Shown here one piece after another: positions 1-7,459 of a stretch of 18,049 bases of DNA. Position 1 is the stretch's first letter; every line of letters starts with the position of its first letter. Made by a program: the position numbers and the translations under genes. Source of the stretch: an uncultured Bacilli bacterium (GTDB lineage Bacteria > Bacillota_I > Bacilli_A > RF39 > UBA660); contig CALVJE010000008.1 of assembly GCA_944331725.1 (NCBI GenBank), positions 1-18,049 on the forward strand, in the 5' to 3' direction. A model generated the notes under the pieces. The model was not told the origin of the DNA. It made no database searches and saw only the letters and a program-made list of their open reading frames with translations.

Positions 1-77
1 TAAGAGTAGTGACAGAAAAAGGTACAATAATAAGTGAGAGTTCAACAGTTTTCCAAGTCTATAAGTATGATACAAAA
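1..77 (+). repeat. Exact 77-base direct repeat, second copy at 679-755
   Basis: Bases 1-77 are identical to 679-755 (offset 678 = 226 codons, two repeat units). The match stops at 78/756, which is also the boundary between domains, and it may extend further left beyond the window. It encodes the closing strand and linker of units R0 and R2. Perfect identity, including third codon positions, points to recent duplication or gene conversion within the array. Confidence 0.95.
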
Positions 78-1775
78 ATGGATGTTGATAATCCATATAA
101 TAACCAGACAGTAATGGAAGAGTTACGTTTTAGGGGCTGGGTAATGAGTGAAGATGAGAATCATAAAGTAAGAATATTGATAGATGGAAAAGAAATAGAA
201 AATAGTTTAATAAAGAGAGTAGAAAGAAAAGATGTACTAGATGCGATAAAAGGATATGGAGGAAAAGAGAAGAATAAGACTCCAGGATATGAAGGAAGTG
301 TAGATGTAAGTGATTTAAGTCTTGGGACACATCAATATAAAGTAGAAGTAGTATCAAATGAAGGAGTAGTAATAGGAGAAAAAGAGAGTACATTTATAGT
401 AAAAAACTATGAAGGGAAAATATATATAGATAGCCCAGTAAGAAATGAGAAAGTAAAAACAGAGTTAAATTATCAAGGTTGGGCAATGAGTGATGATCCA
501 AACAGCGAAGTAGAAATATATATAGATGGAGAAAAACAAGAAGACGTTCAAAGATATGAAAGAGAAGATGTATTAAATGCTATAAGTGGTTATGGAGGAA
601 GAGAAGCGAATAAGAAACCTGGATTTAGAGGGACAATAGATGTAAGTGATTTAAAAGATGGAAGTCATACGATGGCAGTAAGAGTAGTGACAGAAAAAGG
701 TACAATAATAAGTGAGAGTTCAACAGTTTTCCAAGTCTATAAGTATGATACAAAAGTAGAAATAGAAAGTTTTCCTAATGATAATTTATATAAAGAAAAT
801 TTATATATTAAAGGTTGGGTAATGAGTGAAGATGAGAATAATACTGTAAAAGTATTAATTGATGGAGTAGAAGTAGGAAATGTGAACAGAACAGCAAGAG
901 AAGATGTATTAAATACTGTAAATGGTTATGGTGGAAGAGAAAAAAATAAAACACCTGGATTTGAACTTAATATGGATTATAATAGTTTAAAAGAGGGAAC
1001 ACATGATTTAGAAGTCAAGATAATTAGTCCTAAGACAGGAGAAATACTGTTTAATAAAAAAGAAAGTATATTTGTAAAAAAATATGATACTAAATTAGAA
1101 ATTGATAGTCCATTAAAATATTCAACTAAAAAAACTACTATAGATATTCAAGGTTGGGTAATGAGTGAAGATGAAAATGGAAAATTAGAATTATATATAA
1201 ATGATTCTAAGATTGATGATGCTCTAATAGAAAGATATGAAAGAGAAGATGTATTAAATGCTATAAGTGGTTATGGAGGAAGAGAAAAAAATAAAACACC
1301 TGGATTTAGAGCTACTATTGATTCTTCAGAAATGAAAGATGGTTTATATGAATTTGCAGTTAAATATATTTCAAGTGAAACTAATGAAATAGAGACTGTT
1401 AAAACTAATATGTTTTATCTTAAAAAGTATGATGGAATGCTTTATTTAGATTCACCGATTGCTAGTAATTTTAACAATTCTGTTAAAGTTATTGGATGGG
1501 GTATGTCAGAGTTAAAAGATTCATATATAAAGGTTTATATAGATAATCATGAGACTTCTACTGAAATTTTGAGGACAGAACGTTCTGATGTGTTAGAAGC
1601 TTATGGTGATGAATATGGAGGTGTAGAAATAAACCCATTACCAGGATTTGAAGGTGATGTTGACTTATCTTATGTAGGAGAAGGAGAGCATACAATACAT
1701 ATATATCTTTATACTAAGTTGAATGAATTAATAGCAAACACATCTAAAGAAATATATGTTTATAAGAATAAATTT
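3..1775 (+). repeat. Tandem Ig-like domain repeats, about 113 residues each (one partial plus five)
   Basis: Unit boundaries by eye: partial R0 3-77, R1 78-419, R2 420-755, R3 756-1094, R4 1095-1439, R5 1440-1775 (336-345 bases each). The shared pattern is a beta strand near the start (often IDSP), then GW[VAG]MS[ED], an [IV]DG-type hairpin, ER/RE-x-DVL, [G/E]YGG-x-E-x-N, PGF or PGY, a strand with ID/VD-x-S, a G-x-H turn and a closing KKYDTK-like linker. This resembles the Ig-like repeats with a GWALN...RxDV...SGF pattern found in many Bacillota wall hydrolases. R5 is the most diverged. R1/R3 and R0/R2/R4 are the closer relatives, which gives an alternating arrangement. Confidence 0.88.
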
Positions 1776-2420
1776 TTAGGAATTGATGTCTCATCTCATA
1801 ATACTATATTAGATTGGTCGATGGTAAAAAATAATGGTTATGATTATGCTATGATTAGAGCCGGAGTTAGAGGCTATGGTATTAATAGTCAAGGAATAGA
1901 TGGAAATCTATTAGCAGATGAAGATTTTTATAATAATGTAAGGGGGGCTACTTCGGCAGGTATGAAAGTAGGGGCCTATGTTTTTTCACAAGCAATAAAT
2001 GAACAGGAAGCAATTGAAGAAGCTAATCTTGTAATAAATATGGTAAATGCAGCTGGTGGTAAAAACACTTTTGCAATGCCAATTGTTTTTGATAGTGAAT
2101 TTTCTAGTTGTAAAGTTAATGGAGTTAGATGTGGTAGAGCTGATGGTTTATCAAAAGAGCAAAGGACTAATATTGCCATTGCATTTCTTGAGACTGTTAG
2201 AAATGCCGGATATACTCCAATGATATATGCAAGTTCTAGTTTTCTTAAAAATCAACTTGATATGGGTAGACTAACAAATTATGAAGTCTGGGTTGCTCAT
2301 TATGGTGTTTCTGCACCTTCCTATAATGGTTCTTATCAAATGTGGCAATTTACTTCTACTGGTAGTGTACCTGGTATTAGTGGTAATGTTGATTTAAACG
2401 AAATATATAAGCGGTACTGA
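3..2420 (+). CDS. GH25 muramidase with N-terminal Ig-like repeat array (5' end cut by window edge)
   Basis: Surface or secreted peptidoglycan hydrolase, predicted to cut the MurNAc-GlcNAc beta-1,4 bond. The frame is open from base 3. GTG at 9 lies inside a repeat (the same peptide recurs at about 681-755), so it is not the real start, and any signal peptide is outside the window. Five complete Ig-like repeats occupy 78-1775 and a sixth is partial at the edge. The GH25 domain occupies 1776-2417. It opens with LGIDVSSHN, has the family acidic pair as FDSE at 2088-2099 (D at 2091, E at 2097), contains the common GH25 segment RADGLSK...RTN followed by AGYTPMIYA, and ends with YQMWQFTSTG...VDLN. 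No LPXTG, choline-binding or LysM module follows, so the repeats are the likely targeting part. It ends in TGA and is followed by its own terminator, so it is not in the operon downstream. GH25 is sure from motifs; the in vivo role (remodelling, autolysis or an effector) is inference. Confidence 0.93.
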   Translation, partial: RVVTEKGTIISESSTVFQVYKYDTKMDVDNPYNNQTVMEELRFRGWVMSEDENHKVRILIDGKEIENSLIKRVERKDVLDAIKGYGGKEKNKTPGYEGSVDVSDLSLGTHQYKVEVVSNEGVVIGEKESTFIVKNYEGKIYIDSPVRNEKVKTELNYQGWAMSDDPNSEVEIYIDGEKQEDVQRYEREDVLNAISGYGGREANKKPGFRGTIDVSDLKDGSHTMAVRVVTEKGTIISESSTVFQVYKYDTKVEIESFPNDNLYKENLYIKGWVMSEDENNTVKVLIDGVEVGNVNRTAREDVLNTVNGYGGREKNKTPGFELNMDYNSLKEGTHDLEVKIISPKTGEILFNKKESIFVKKYDTKLEIDSPLKYSTKKTTIDIQGWVMSEDENGKLELYINDSKIDDALIERYEREDVLNAISGYGGREKNKTPGFRATIDSSEMKDGLYEFAVKYISSETNEIETVKTNMFYLKKYDGMLYLDSPIASNFNNSVKVIGWGMSELKDSYIKVYIDNHETSTEILRTERSDVLEAYGDEYGGVEINPLPGFEGDVDLSYVGEGEHTIHIYLYTKLNELIANTSKEIYVYKNKFLGIDVSSHNTILDWSMVKNNGYDYAMIRAGVRGYGINSQGIDGNLLADEDFYNNVRGATSAGMKVGAYVFSQAINEQEAIEEANLVINMVNAAGGKNTFAMPIVFDSEFSSCKVNGVRCGRADGLSKEQRTNIAIAFLETVRNAGYTPMIYASSSFLKNQLDMGRLTNYEVWVAHYGVSAPSYNGSYQMWQFTSTGSVPGISGNVDLNEIYKRY
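550..605 (+). repeat. Exact 56-base direct repeat, second copy at 1231-1286
   Basis: Bases 550-605 in R2 are identical to 1231-1286 in R4 (offset 681 = 227 codons). The tract encodes the RYEREDVLNAISGYGGRE segment of the Ig-like unit. As with the 77-base repeat, the partner is two units away and not the adjacent unit. Confidence 0.95.
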
Positions 2421-2431
2421 CTTATAAATTA

Positions 2432-2470
2432 AAGGACAAGTAGATTTTAAAGTTCTATTTGTCTTTATTT
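2432..2470 (+). terminator. Rho-independent terminator of the GH25 gene
   Basis: Arms 2432-2444 and 2454-2466 pair over 13 positions, two of them G-U, around a 9-base loop. A U-rich run (TTTATTT, 2464-2470) follows the right arm. It lies 11 bases after the TGA of the GH25 gene and just before a promoter, as expected at the end of a transcription unit. The stem is A+T-rich, like the rest of the window. Confidence 0.75.
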
Positions 2471-2491
2471 GTGAAAATTTAGTATCCATAT

Positions 2492-2520
2492 TTTACTTCT
2501 TTAATTATATTTGATATAAT
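2492..2520 (+). promoter_or_regulatory. Predicted sigma-70/SigA-type promoter of the polysaccharide operon
   Basis: -35 TTTACT (2492-2497, four of six consensus bases), exact 17-base spacer, perfect -10 TATAAT (2515-2520). Transcription would begin near 2527, giving a very short leader of about 17 bases before the ATG at 2544. It sits directly after the GH25 terminator. It is the only well-formed promoter I found in the window. Every later gene is tightly spaced or overlapping except for the 70- and 57-base gaps at 10021 and 17298. Confidence 0.7.
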
Positions 2521-2543
2521 TGTTTTGAGAAAGAGGAACAAAA

Positions 2544-3737
2544 ATGAAAAATAAAGTGTGTGTTTATACCTGCATTACTGGTAATTATGATGATTTAAAA
2601 GATGTTGAAGTAGAAGAAGGAATAGATTATATTTGCTTTACAAATAATAAAACTATTTCTTCTAATACTTGGCAAGTCATTTATATTGATGATGGTAAAC
2701 TATCTAATATTGAACTAGCCAGAAAAATAAAGATACTTGGGCATCCTATTATTAATAATTATGATATTTTATTATGGATGGACGGTGCTATTAAATTTAA
2801 AAAGAAAATAAAAGAATTTATTGAATTTTATTTGGGCTCTGATGATGTATTTGTTGCTTTTAAACATAGTAAAAGAAGTACTATAAAAGAAGAAGCAGAG
2901 GCATGTATAGCTCATAATAAAGAAAAACCTATAAGAACGAAAAGATTATTTGATTTTTATAAAAAAGAAGAATATCCTGATAATAATGGACTTATTGAAA
3001 GTACTGTATATATTAAAAGACCTAAAGAGAGAATAGTGCAAGAAACAATGAAATTATGGTTTTCTATGATTATTAATTATTCTACAAGGGATCAATTATC
3101 ATTCAATTATTGTATTTATAAAACAAGTATGAAAGTAAAGTGGATTAATGATAGCGTTTTCTCTAATGAGTGGTTTTTATGGATTAGACATAATAGTGAT
3201 ATTTTTAATAATGAATATAAAATATATTTTGATTATGGCGATGGCTTTGAAGAAAAAAATAGTATAGAAAAAAGTTATGGGAATTTAGACGAAAAGAAAG
3301 AAATAGTTATTGATATCCCTCAGAAAGTAAAAAACATAAGAATTGATCCCACAGATTGTTATTTTATGCATTTAGAAAATATGAAAATTAGTGAAACGGA
3401 TTTAAAGAATTGTTATTTTCAAAATATTATAATGATGGGAAAGGTTTATTGCTTTCTTAATGATGATCCATATATAGTTATAGGAAATAATAATTATAAA
3501 ACTTTAAAAATAAATTTTGAATTGTATGAAAATGATGGTGAATTTAATAAAAAAATGATAAAAAAAATTAGTGCTTTATTAAACGATTATTCTGATAAAA
3601 TAACAAGCCTAAATAAGAATTTAGAACAAAAAGATACAGAAATAGCTAAGTTAAATTGTGATATAAGAAAGATTTACGAAAGTACGAGTTGGAAAATAAC
3701 TAAACCATTAAGGTGTTTGAAAGAGAAGGTGAAGTAA
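2544..3737 (+). CDS. DUF616/TOD1-like glycosyltransferase with C-terminal beta domain, coiled coil and SWKIT motif
   Basis: Probable cytoplasmic glycosyltransferase, 397 residues. Residues 1-215 look like the DUF616 (TOD1/MUCI70-like) family: YTCITGNYD at 8-16, ILLWMDGAI with a DxD-like D80, F-K-H at 106-108 and RDQLSFNY at 182-189. Residues about 217-330 look like an all-beta module (NEYKIYFDYGDGF and other strand-like stretches), possibly carbohydrate-binding. This type of tail occurs on glycosyltransferases of other polysaccharide clusters. Residues about 335-378 are a predicted coiled coil, followed by STSWKITKPLR (380-390), a C-terminal signature common on clustered glycosyltransferases. 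The start is set by AGAGG seven bases before the ATG. It is first in the operon, and its TAA directly abuts the next ATG. Donor sugar and acceptor are unknown. Confidence 0.8.
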   Translation: MKNKVCVYTCITGNYDDLKDVEVEEGIDYICFTNNKTISSNTWQVIYIDDGKLSNIELARKIKILGHPIINNYDILLWMDGAIKFKKKIKEFIEFYLGSDDVFVAFKHSKRSTIKEEAEACIAHNKEKPIRTKRLFDFYKKEEYPDNNGLIESTVYIKRPKERIVQETMKLWFSMIINYSTRDQLSFNYCIYKTSMKVKWINDSVFSNEWFLWIRHNSDIFNNEYKIYFDYGDGFEEKNSIEKSYGNLDEKKEIVIDIPQKVKNIRIDPTDCYFMHLENMKISETDLKNCYFQNIIMMGKVYCFLNDDPYIVIGNNNYKTLKINFELYENDGEFNKKMIKKISALLNDYSDKITSLNKNLEQKDTEIAKLNCDIRKIYESTSWKITKPLRCLKEKVK

Positions 3738-4475
3738 ATGAAAAGTAGTAATATTGCTATTAAAGTAGAAAATATGACCAAATCATTTAAATTATTTTAT
3801 GATAAACCTAATACTTTAAAAGAAAGATTGGTATTTTGGAATAGAAAAAAAGCAGATACTAGGACAGTTTTGGATAATATAAATATTGAAATAAAAAAGG
3901 GGGATACTGTTGCCTTAATAGGAACTAATGGTAGTGGTAAATCAACGCTATTAAAATTAATGACTAAAATAATTTATCCTACTTTTGGTAAAATTACGGT
4001 TAATGGTAAATTAACTTCATTATTAGAGCTTGGTGCCGGTTTCCATCCTGATTTTACTGGAAGAGAGAACATTTATTTTAATTCTTCTATTTTTGGATTA
4101 ACTGCAGCTGAGATTGATAAAAGAGTTAATAATATTATAGAGTTTTCTGAATTAGAGGAATTTATCGATAGTCCTGTTAGGACTTACTCTTCTGGAATGT
4201 ATATGCGTTTAGCATTTTCTATAGCAATTAATGTTGATGCAGATATTTTATTGATTGATGAAATATTAGCAGTTGGAGATCAACATTTTCAAGAAAAATG
4301 TTATAAAAAATTACAACAATTAAAAGATGATAAAAAAACTATTGTAATTGTTAGTCATAGTTTAGATTCAGTAAAGAAGCTTTGTGATAGAGCAATATGG
4401 CTATATGACGGTAAAATAAAAATGGATGGTAATACATCCGAAGTAATAGATGAATATTTAAAAAAATGTGGGTAG
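3738..4475 (+). CDS. Polysaccharide ABC exporter, ATP-binding protein (Wzt/TagH/GacE-like)
   Basis: Nucleotide-binding subunit that powers export of a lipid-linked polysaccharide or teichoic-acid-like polymer. 245 residues: Walker A GTNGSGKST (62-70), the polysaccharide-exporter hallmark ELGAGFHPDFTGREN (97-111), signature YSSGM (150-154), Walker B ILLIDE (170-175) followed by AVGD, and H-loop VSHS (H207). An N-terminal lead-in (KLFYDKPNTLKERL) is typical of Wzt/TagH-type ATPases. The protein ends after the ATPase fold. It lacks the C-terminal sugar-binding domain of O9a-type Wzt, so it should not read a terminal modification on the chain. The start follows the previous stop without a gap, with AGAAGGTGA (3724-3732) as ribosome binding site. 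It pairs with the permease gene that follows. Confidence 0.93.
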   Translation: MKSSNIAIKVENMTKSFKLFYDKPNTLKERLVFWNRKKADTRTVLDNINIEIKKGDTVALIGTNGSGKSTLLKLMTKIIYPTFGKITVNGKLTSLLELGAGFHPDFTGRENIYFNSSIFGLTAAEIDKRVNNIIEFSELEEFIDSPVRTYSSGMYMRLAFSIAINVDADILLIDEILAVGDQHFQEKCYKKLQQLKDDKKTIVIVSHSLDSVKKLCDRAIWLYDGKIKMDGNTSEVIDEYLKKCG

Positions 4476-4478
4476 GTG
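4474..4478 (+). promoter_or_regulatory. Ribosome binding site that fixes the permease start at 4485
   Basis: AGGTG overlaps the TAG stop of the ATPase gene and lies six bases before ATG 4485. GTG 4476 falls inside it and so is an unlikely start. Stop and binding site share bases, which suggests translational coupling of the two exporter subunits. Confidence 0.65.
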
Positions 4479-4484
4479 TTTTAT

Positions 4485-5255
4485 ATGTTGAAAAATTTAT
4501 ATCAATATAGACAATTATTAAAAAGTAATGTACAAAAAGAAATAAGAGGTAAATATAAAGGTTCATTTTTAGGAGTACTTTGGTCTTTTGTCAATCCTTT
4601 ATTGCAGGTTTTAGTTTATGCCTTAGTTTTTCCTTTTATAATGAAGAATACTCAGGAAAATTATGTTGTTTTTCTTATTATTGGAATACTTCCATGGACA
4701 TGGTTTGTAACTTCCATTTCTCAAGGAACATCTTGTATATTAGCAAATGCAGGAATAATTAAGAAAGTTTATTTCCCTAGAGAAATATTACCTATTTCTG
4801 TAGTAACTAGTGGCTTAGTTAATTTTCTAATATCTTGTTTTATAATTGTTATATTCTTACTATTAAGTGGTATAGGATTTAGTATAAACTTGATATTTAT
4901 TCCTATAATAATTATTATTCAATACATTTTATCCCTAGGAATTTTATTAATAACTAGTTCTATAAATGTTTATATACGTGATGCTGAATATATAATTAAC
5001 TTTTTAGTTAATATGTTATTTTACGCTACACCTATTCTTTACTCACCTGAAATATTTGTTAATACACCAATTAATTTTATTTTTAAATTAAATCCGCTAT
5101 CAGTAATAATAACAGCTTACAGAGATATATTTTTCTATAAAACATTACCAGACTTTCTTTCCTTGTTTGTCGTATTTATTTTAAGTTTATTAATTTTATT
5201 TATTGGTATCTTAATCTTTAGAAAACTTGAAAAAGGCTTTGCAGAGGAGGTTTAA
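4485..5255 (+). CDS. Polysaccharide ABC exporter, permease (Wzm/TagG/GacD-like)
   Basis: ABC-2 type membrane subunit that moves the finished glycan across the membrane. About 256 residues with a polar N-terminal amphipathic stretch containing KEIRGKYKGSFLG, characteristic of TagG/Wzm proteins, then about six hydrophobic segments. FLIIGILPWTWF and a later YATPILYSPE, with LNPLS after it, are typical of the family. Start: the frame is open from GTG 4476, but ATG 4485 has AGGTG (4474-4478) six bases upstream, overlapping the previous stop, so ATG is preferred. The ATPase immediately upstream is its partner. Confidence 0.92.
   Translation: MLKNLYQYRQLLKSNVQKEIRGKYKGSFLGVLWSFVNPLLQVLVYALVFPFIMKNTQENYVVFLIIGILPWTWFVTSISQGTSCILANAGIIKKVYFPREILPISVVTSGLVNFLISCFIIVIFLLLSGIGFSINLIFIPIIIIIQYILSLGILLITSSINVYIRDAEYIINFLVNMLFYATPILYSPEIFVNTPINFIFKLNPLSVIITAYRDIFFYKTLPDFLSLFVVFILSLLILFIGILIFRKLEKGFAEEV
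5243..5250 (+). promoter_or_regulatory. Ribosome binding site that fixes the GT2-GT4 start at 5257
   Basis: AGAGGAGG followed by a six-base spacer and ATG 5257. It lies within the last codons of the permease gene (stop 5253-5255). The same frame is open from TTG 5227, but that start has no comparable site and would add ten basic residues ahead of the GT2 fold. Confidence 0.85.
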
Positions 5256-5256
5256 T

Positions 5257-7455
5257 ATGAATAAATGTGATATTATAATTCCTATATACAATGCTTATGA
5301 TTGTGTAATTGAGTGTATTGATTCAGTAATAAAGAATACAACTTTTGATGGCAATATATTGTATTTAATCGATGACAAAAGTCCTGATGATAGAATATTA
5401 CCACTTTTAAAGAAATACCAAAAAAAATATAAGTTTATAAAAGTAATTGAAAATGAAGAAAATTTAGGATTTGTAGGTTCTGTTAATAAAGGAATGAAAT
5501 TGTCTAAACATGATGTTGTTTTATTAAATAGTGATACTGAAGTAACACCACATTGGTTAGAAAAAATTATTAAATGTGCATATAGTGAAAAGCTGATTGC
5601 TACTGTAACACCATTATCTAATAATGCTACATTAGTTTCCATTCCTAATGGCTTACAAGCTAATGAATTACCTTTAGATATGACATTAAATGAATATAGT
5701 AATTTGGTAGAATTAAGTGCCTATAATAAAAACTTCCAATTACCAACAGCTCATGGCTTTTGTATGTTTATTAAACGAGAAGTATTAGATTTAGTTGGTT
5801 ATTTTGATGAGGAAACATTTGGTAAAGGATATGGTGAAGAGAACGATTTTTCATTTAGATGTCTAGATTATGGTTATAAAAATATTCTTTGCGATAATAC
5901 TATTATTTATCATAAAGAAAAACAATCATTTTCAGAAAAAAGAGATGAATTAATTAAACAAAATTTAAAGAAATTGCACGAAAGATATCCAATATATTCT
6001 AGGAGAATAGAACTTTGGTGTGAGAATTTTCCAATTAAGATGATTTGTGAAAATATAGATTATCAAATAGAACTTCATAATAGAAAGAACATTTTGATTT
6101 TAATACATGATTGGACTGATGTTAATAATAATGTTGGTGGTACTACTTTACATGTTTTAGACTTAATTAATTCAATGCGTAGCGATTATAATTTTCATAT
6201 TTTGGCTCCGGCTAATGGTATATATATGTTGACCTCATATTTTAAAGATAAAGAGAAAGTTACAAAATTTCCAGCAGTAGAAAATTGTAATTTATTTGGA
6301 TATTATAATAGTGAGTATAAAAAAATGATAGAAGATATTATTATTGGTTTTCGCATTGACTTTATTCATATTCATCATATGATAGGACATTTCTTTGATG
6401 TAATTGATGTTGCAGAACAGTACAAAGTAAAAAGAATGATTACTTTACATGATTTTTATTGTTTATGTCCAACGATTAACATGTTATATAAAATGGAAAA
6501 ATATTGTCCTCGTCTAGAAGAAAAAAACTGTAAAGAATGCTTGGTTTATAAAACAGGATTAAAAAACGATGTAATTCCATTATGGCATAGACAGTGGAAT
6601 GAATTTTTGAAAAAATTTGCTAAAATAGTTGTTCCATCTGTTAGTACTAAAGAAGAAATAAATAGTGTATATAGTGATATTAACATTGAGGTTATAGAAC
6701 ACGGAATAAATATTGAAAAGACTGATTATTTAAGTTCTATAGATGATAAAGATACATATAATGTTGCTTTTGTTGGGGTAATGAGTGTTCATAAAGGTGG
6801 AAAAATTTTATTAGATTTGCTTAATAAATCAACAGATAAAAAAATAGTATTTCATTTGTTTGGAACAACGGAGTTTGAAGAATTAGAACATAATAGAAAA
6901 AACTATATCTATCATGGCAAGTATAAAAGAGAAGAATTACCAAAATTATTAGCTGAAAACAATATTAATTTAGTTTGTTCATTTTCTATTTGGGCTGAAA
7001 CATATTCATATACTCTTACAGAAGAAATAGCTAGTGGAGTTCCTGTTTTGAGTTTTGATGTTGGTGCTGTAGCTCAAAGATTGAAAGATTCTAAGTGTGG
7101 ATATATAATTAAATTAGATAGTAATACTGATGAGATTTTGAAGAAAATAGAAGATATTTTTAATGACAGAAACGAATATCAAAAGATTATAAAAAATATA
7201 AAGAATTATAAAATTAAAAATGTTAAAGAAATGGCTGATGATTATAGAGAAATTTATAATATAACAGACAAAATAAATATTAATGAAAATAATGCAAATT
7301 ATTTAAAAACTATTATTAGTGAAAATTATCAAGTTAAAGAATCTGTTAATAATGCTGAAACAGCTTGGATTTTAAATTCCTTAAAATGGAAAATTGTTTC
7401 TAAAATAAAGGTTCCAAATGTTGTTAAAAAAGTTGTGAAAAAAGTTATGAGGTGA
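5257..7455 (+). CDS. Two-domain glycosyltransferase, N-terminal GT2 and C-terminal GT4
   Basis: Bifunctional cytoplasmic glycosyltransferase, 732 residues, probably adding two different sugars or linkages to the backbone. GT2 half (about 1-255): DIIIPIYNAYD opening strand, LIDDKSPDD, ENLGFVGSVNKGM, NSDTE metal site (D93), GFCMFIKRE and GYGEENDFSFR (catalytic-acid region E194/E195/D197). GT4 half (about 278-665): NILILIHDW, GGTTLHVLDL near the start of the first Rossmann fold, HHMIGHFF, TLHDFY and, in the second fold, the E-x7-E motif of retaining GT4 enzymes (E581 and E589) followed by ASGVPVLSFDVGA. The tail ends NSLKWKIVSKIKVP (707-720), a degenerate version of the SWKIT signature seen in the first operon gene. 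Two-domain rhamnosyltransferases of similar layout occur in streptococcal rhamnose-polysaccharide loci, but the donor here is not readable from sequence. Confidence 0.88.
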   Translation: MNKCDIIIPIYNAYDCVIECIDSVIKNTTFDGNILYLIDDKSPDDRILPLLKKYQKKYKFIKVIENEENLGFVGSVNKGMKLSKHDVVLLNSDTEVTPHWLEKIIKCAYSEKLIATVTPLSNNATLVSIPNGLQANELPLDMTLNEYSNLVELSAYNKNFQLPTAHGFCMFIKREVLDLVGYFDEETFGKGYGEENDFSFRCLDYGYKNILCDNTIIYHKEKQSFSEKRDELIKQNLKKLHERYPIYSRRIELWCENFPIKMICENIDYQIELHNRKNILILIHDWTDVNNNVGGTTLHVLDLINSMRSDYNFHILAPANGIYMLTSYFKDKEKVTKFPAVENCNLFGYYNSEYKKMIEDIIIGFRIDFIHIHHMIGHFFDVIDVAEQYKVKRMITLHDFYCLCPTINMLYKMEKYCPRLEEKNCKECLVYKTGLKNDVIPLWHRQWNEFLKKFAKIVVPSVSTKEEINSVYSDINIEVIEHGINIEKTDYLSSIDDKDTYNVAFVGVMSVHKGGKILLDLLNKSTDKKIVFHLFGTTEFEELEHNRKNYIYHGKYKREELPKLLAENNINLVCSFSIWAETYSYTLTEEIASGVPVLSFDVGAVAQRLKDSKCGYIIKLDSNTDEILKKIEDIFNDRNEYQKIIKNIKNYKIKNVKEMADDYREIYNITDKININENNANYLKTIISENYQVKESVNNAETAWILNSLKWKIVSKIKVPNVVKKVVKKVMR

Positions 7456-7459
7456 AATG

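Noticed and set aside
9..11. GTG at 9 as the start of the muramidase
   Set aside because: The codons before it continue the repeat (RVV-TEKG as at 681-692), so the gene begins outside the window.
130..393. Antisense open frame of 87 codons, Leu-rich
   Set aside because: It mirrors the purine-rich repeat coding strand, has no binding site or recognisable domain, and is low in complexity.
1..1775. CRISPR-like or IS-derived repeat
   Set aside because: The repeats are in frame, domain-length and protein-coding, with no short palindromic repeat, spacers, transposase or terminal inverted repeats.
1776..2420. Prophage endolysin origin for the GH25 protein
   Set aside because: No holin, tail or other phage gene is nearby. 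The long Ig-like array and adjacent glycan operon fit a chromosomal surface protein better, though the left side is unseen.
4580..4762. Short + strand frame of 60 codons inside the permease gene
   Set aside because: It is a shifted frame of a conserved membrane protein. Its composition (Phe, Ser, Cys) reflects that DNA and it has no start signal.
5295..5642. Antisense open frame of 115 codons opposite the GT2-GT4 gene
   Set aside because: It lies wholly within a clear glycosyltransferase frame, with no family motif and no ribosome binding site. The other antisense frames (1976-2179, 4351-4566, 8231-8422, 11644-11877, 14987-15262) fail in the same way.
2418..7455. Mollicutes-type code with TGA as tryptophan
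   Set aside because: Trp positions in conserved motifs are TGG and the frames end sensibly at TGA (2418, 7453). Code 4 is not needed.
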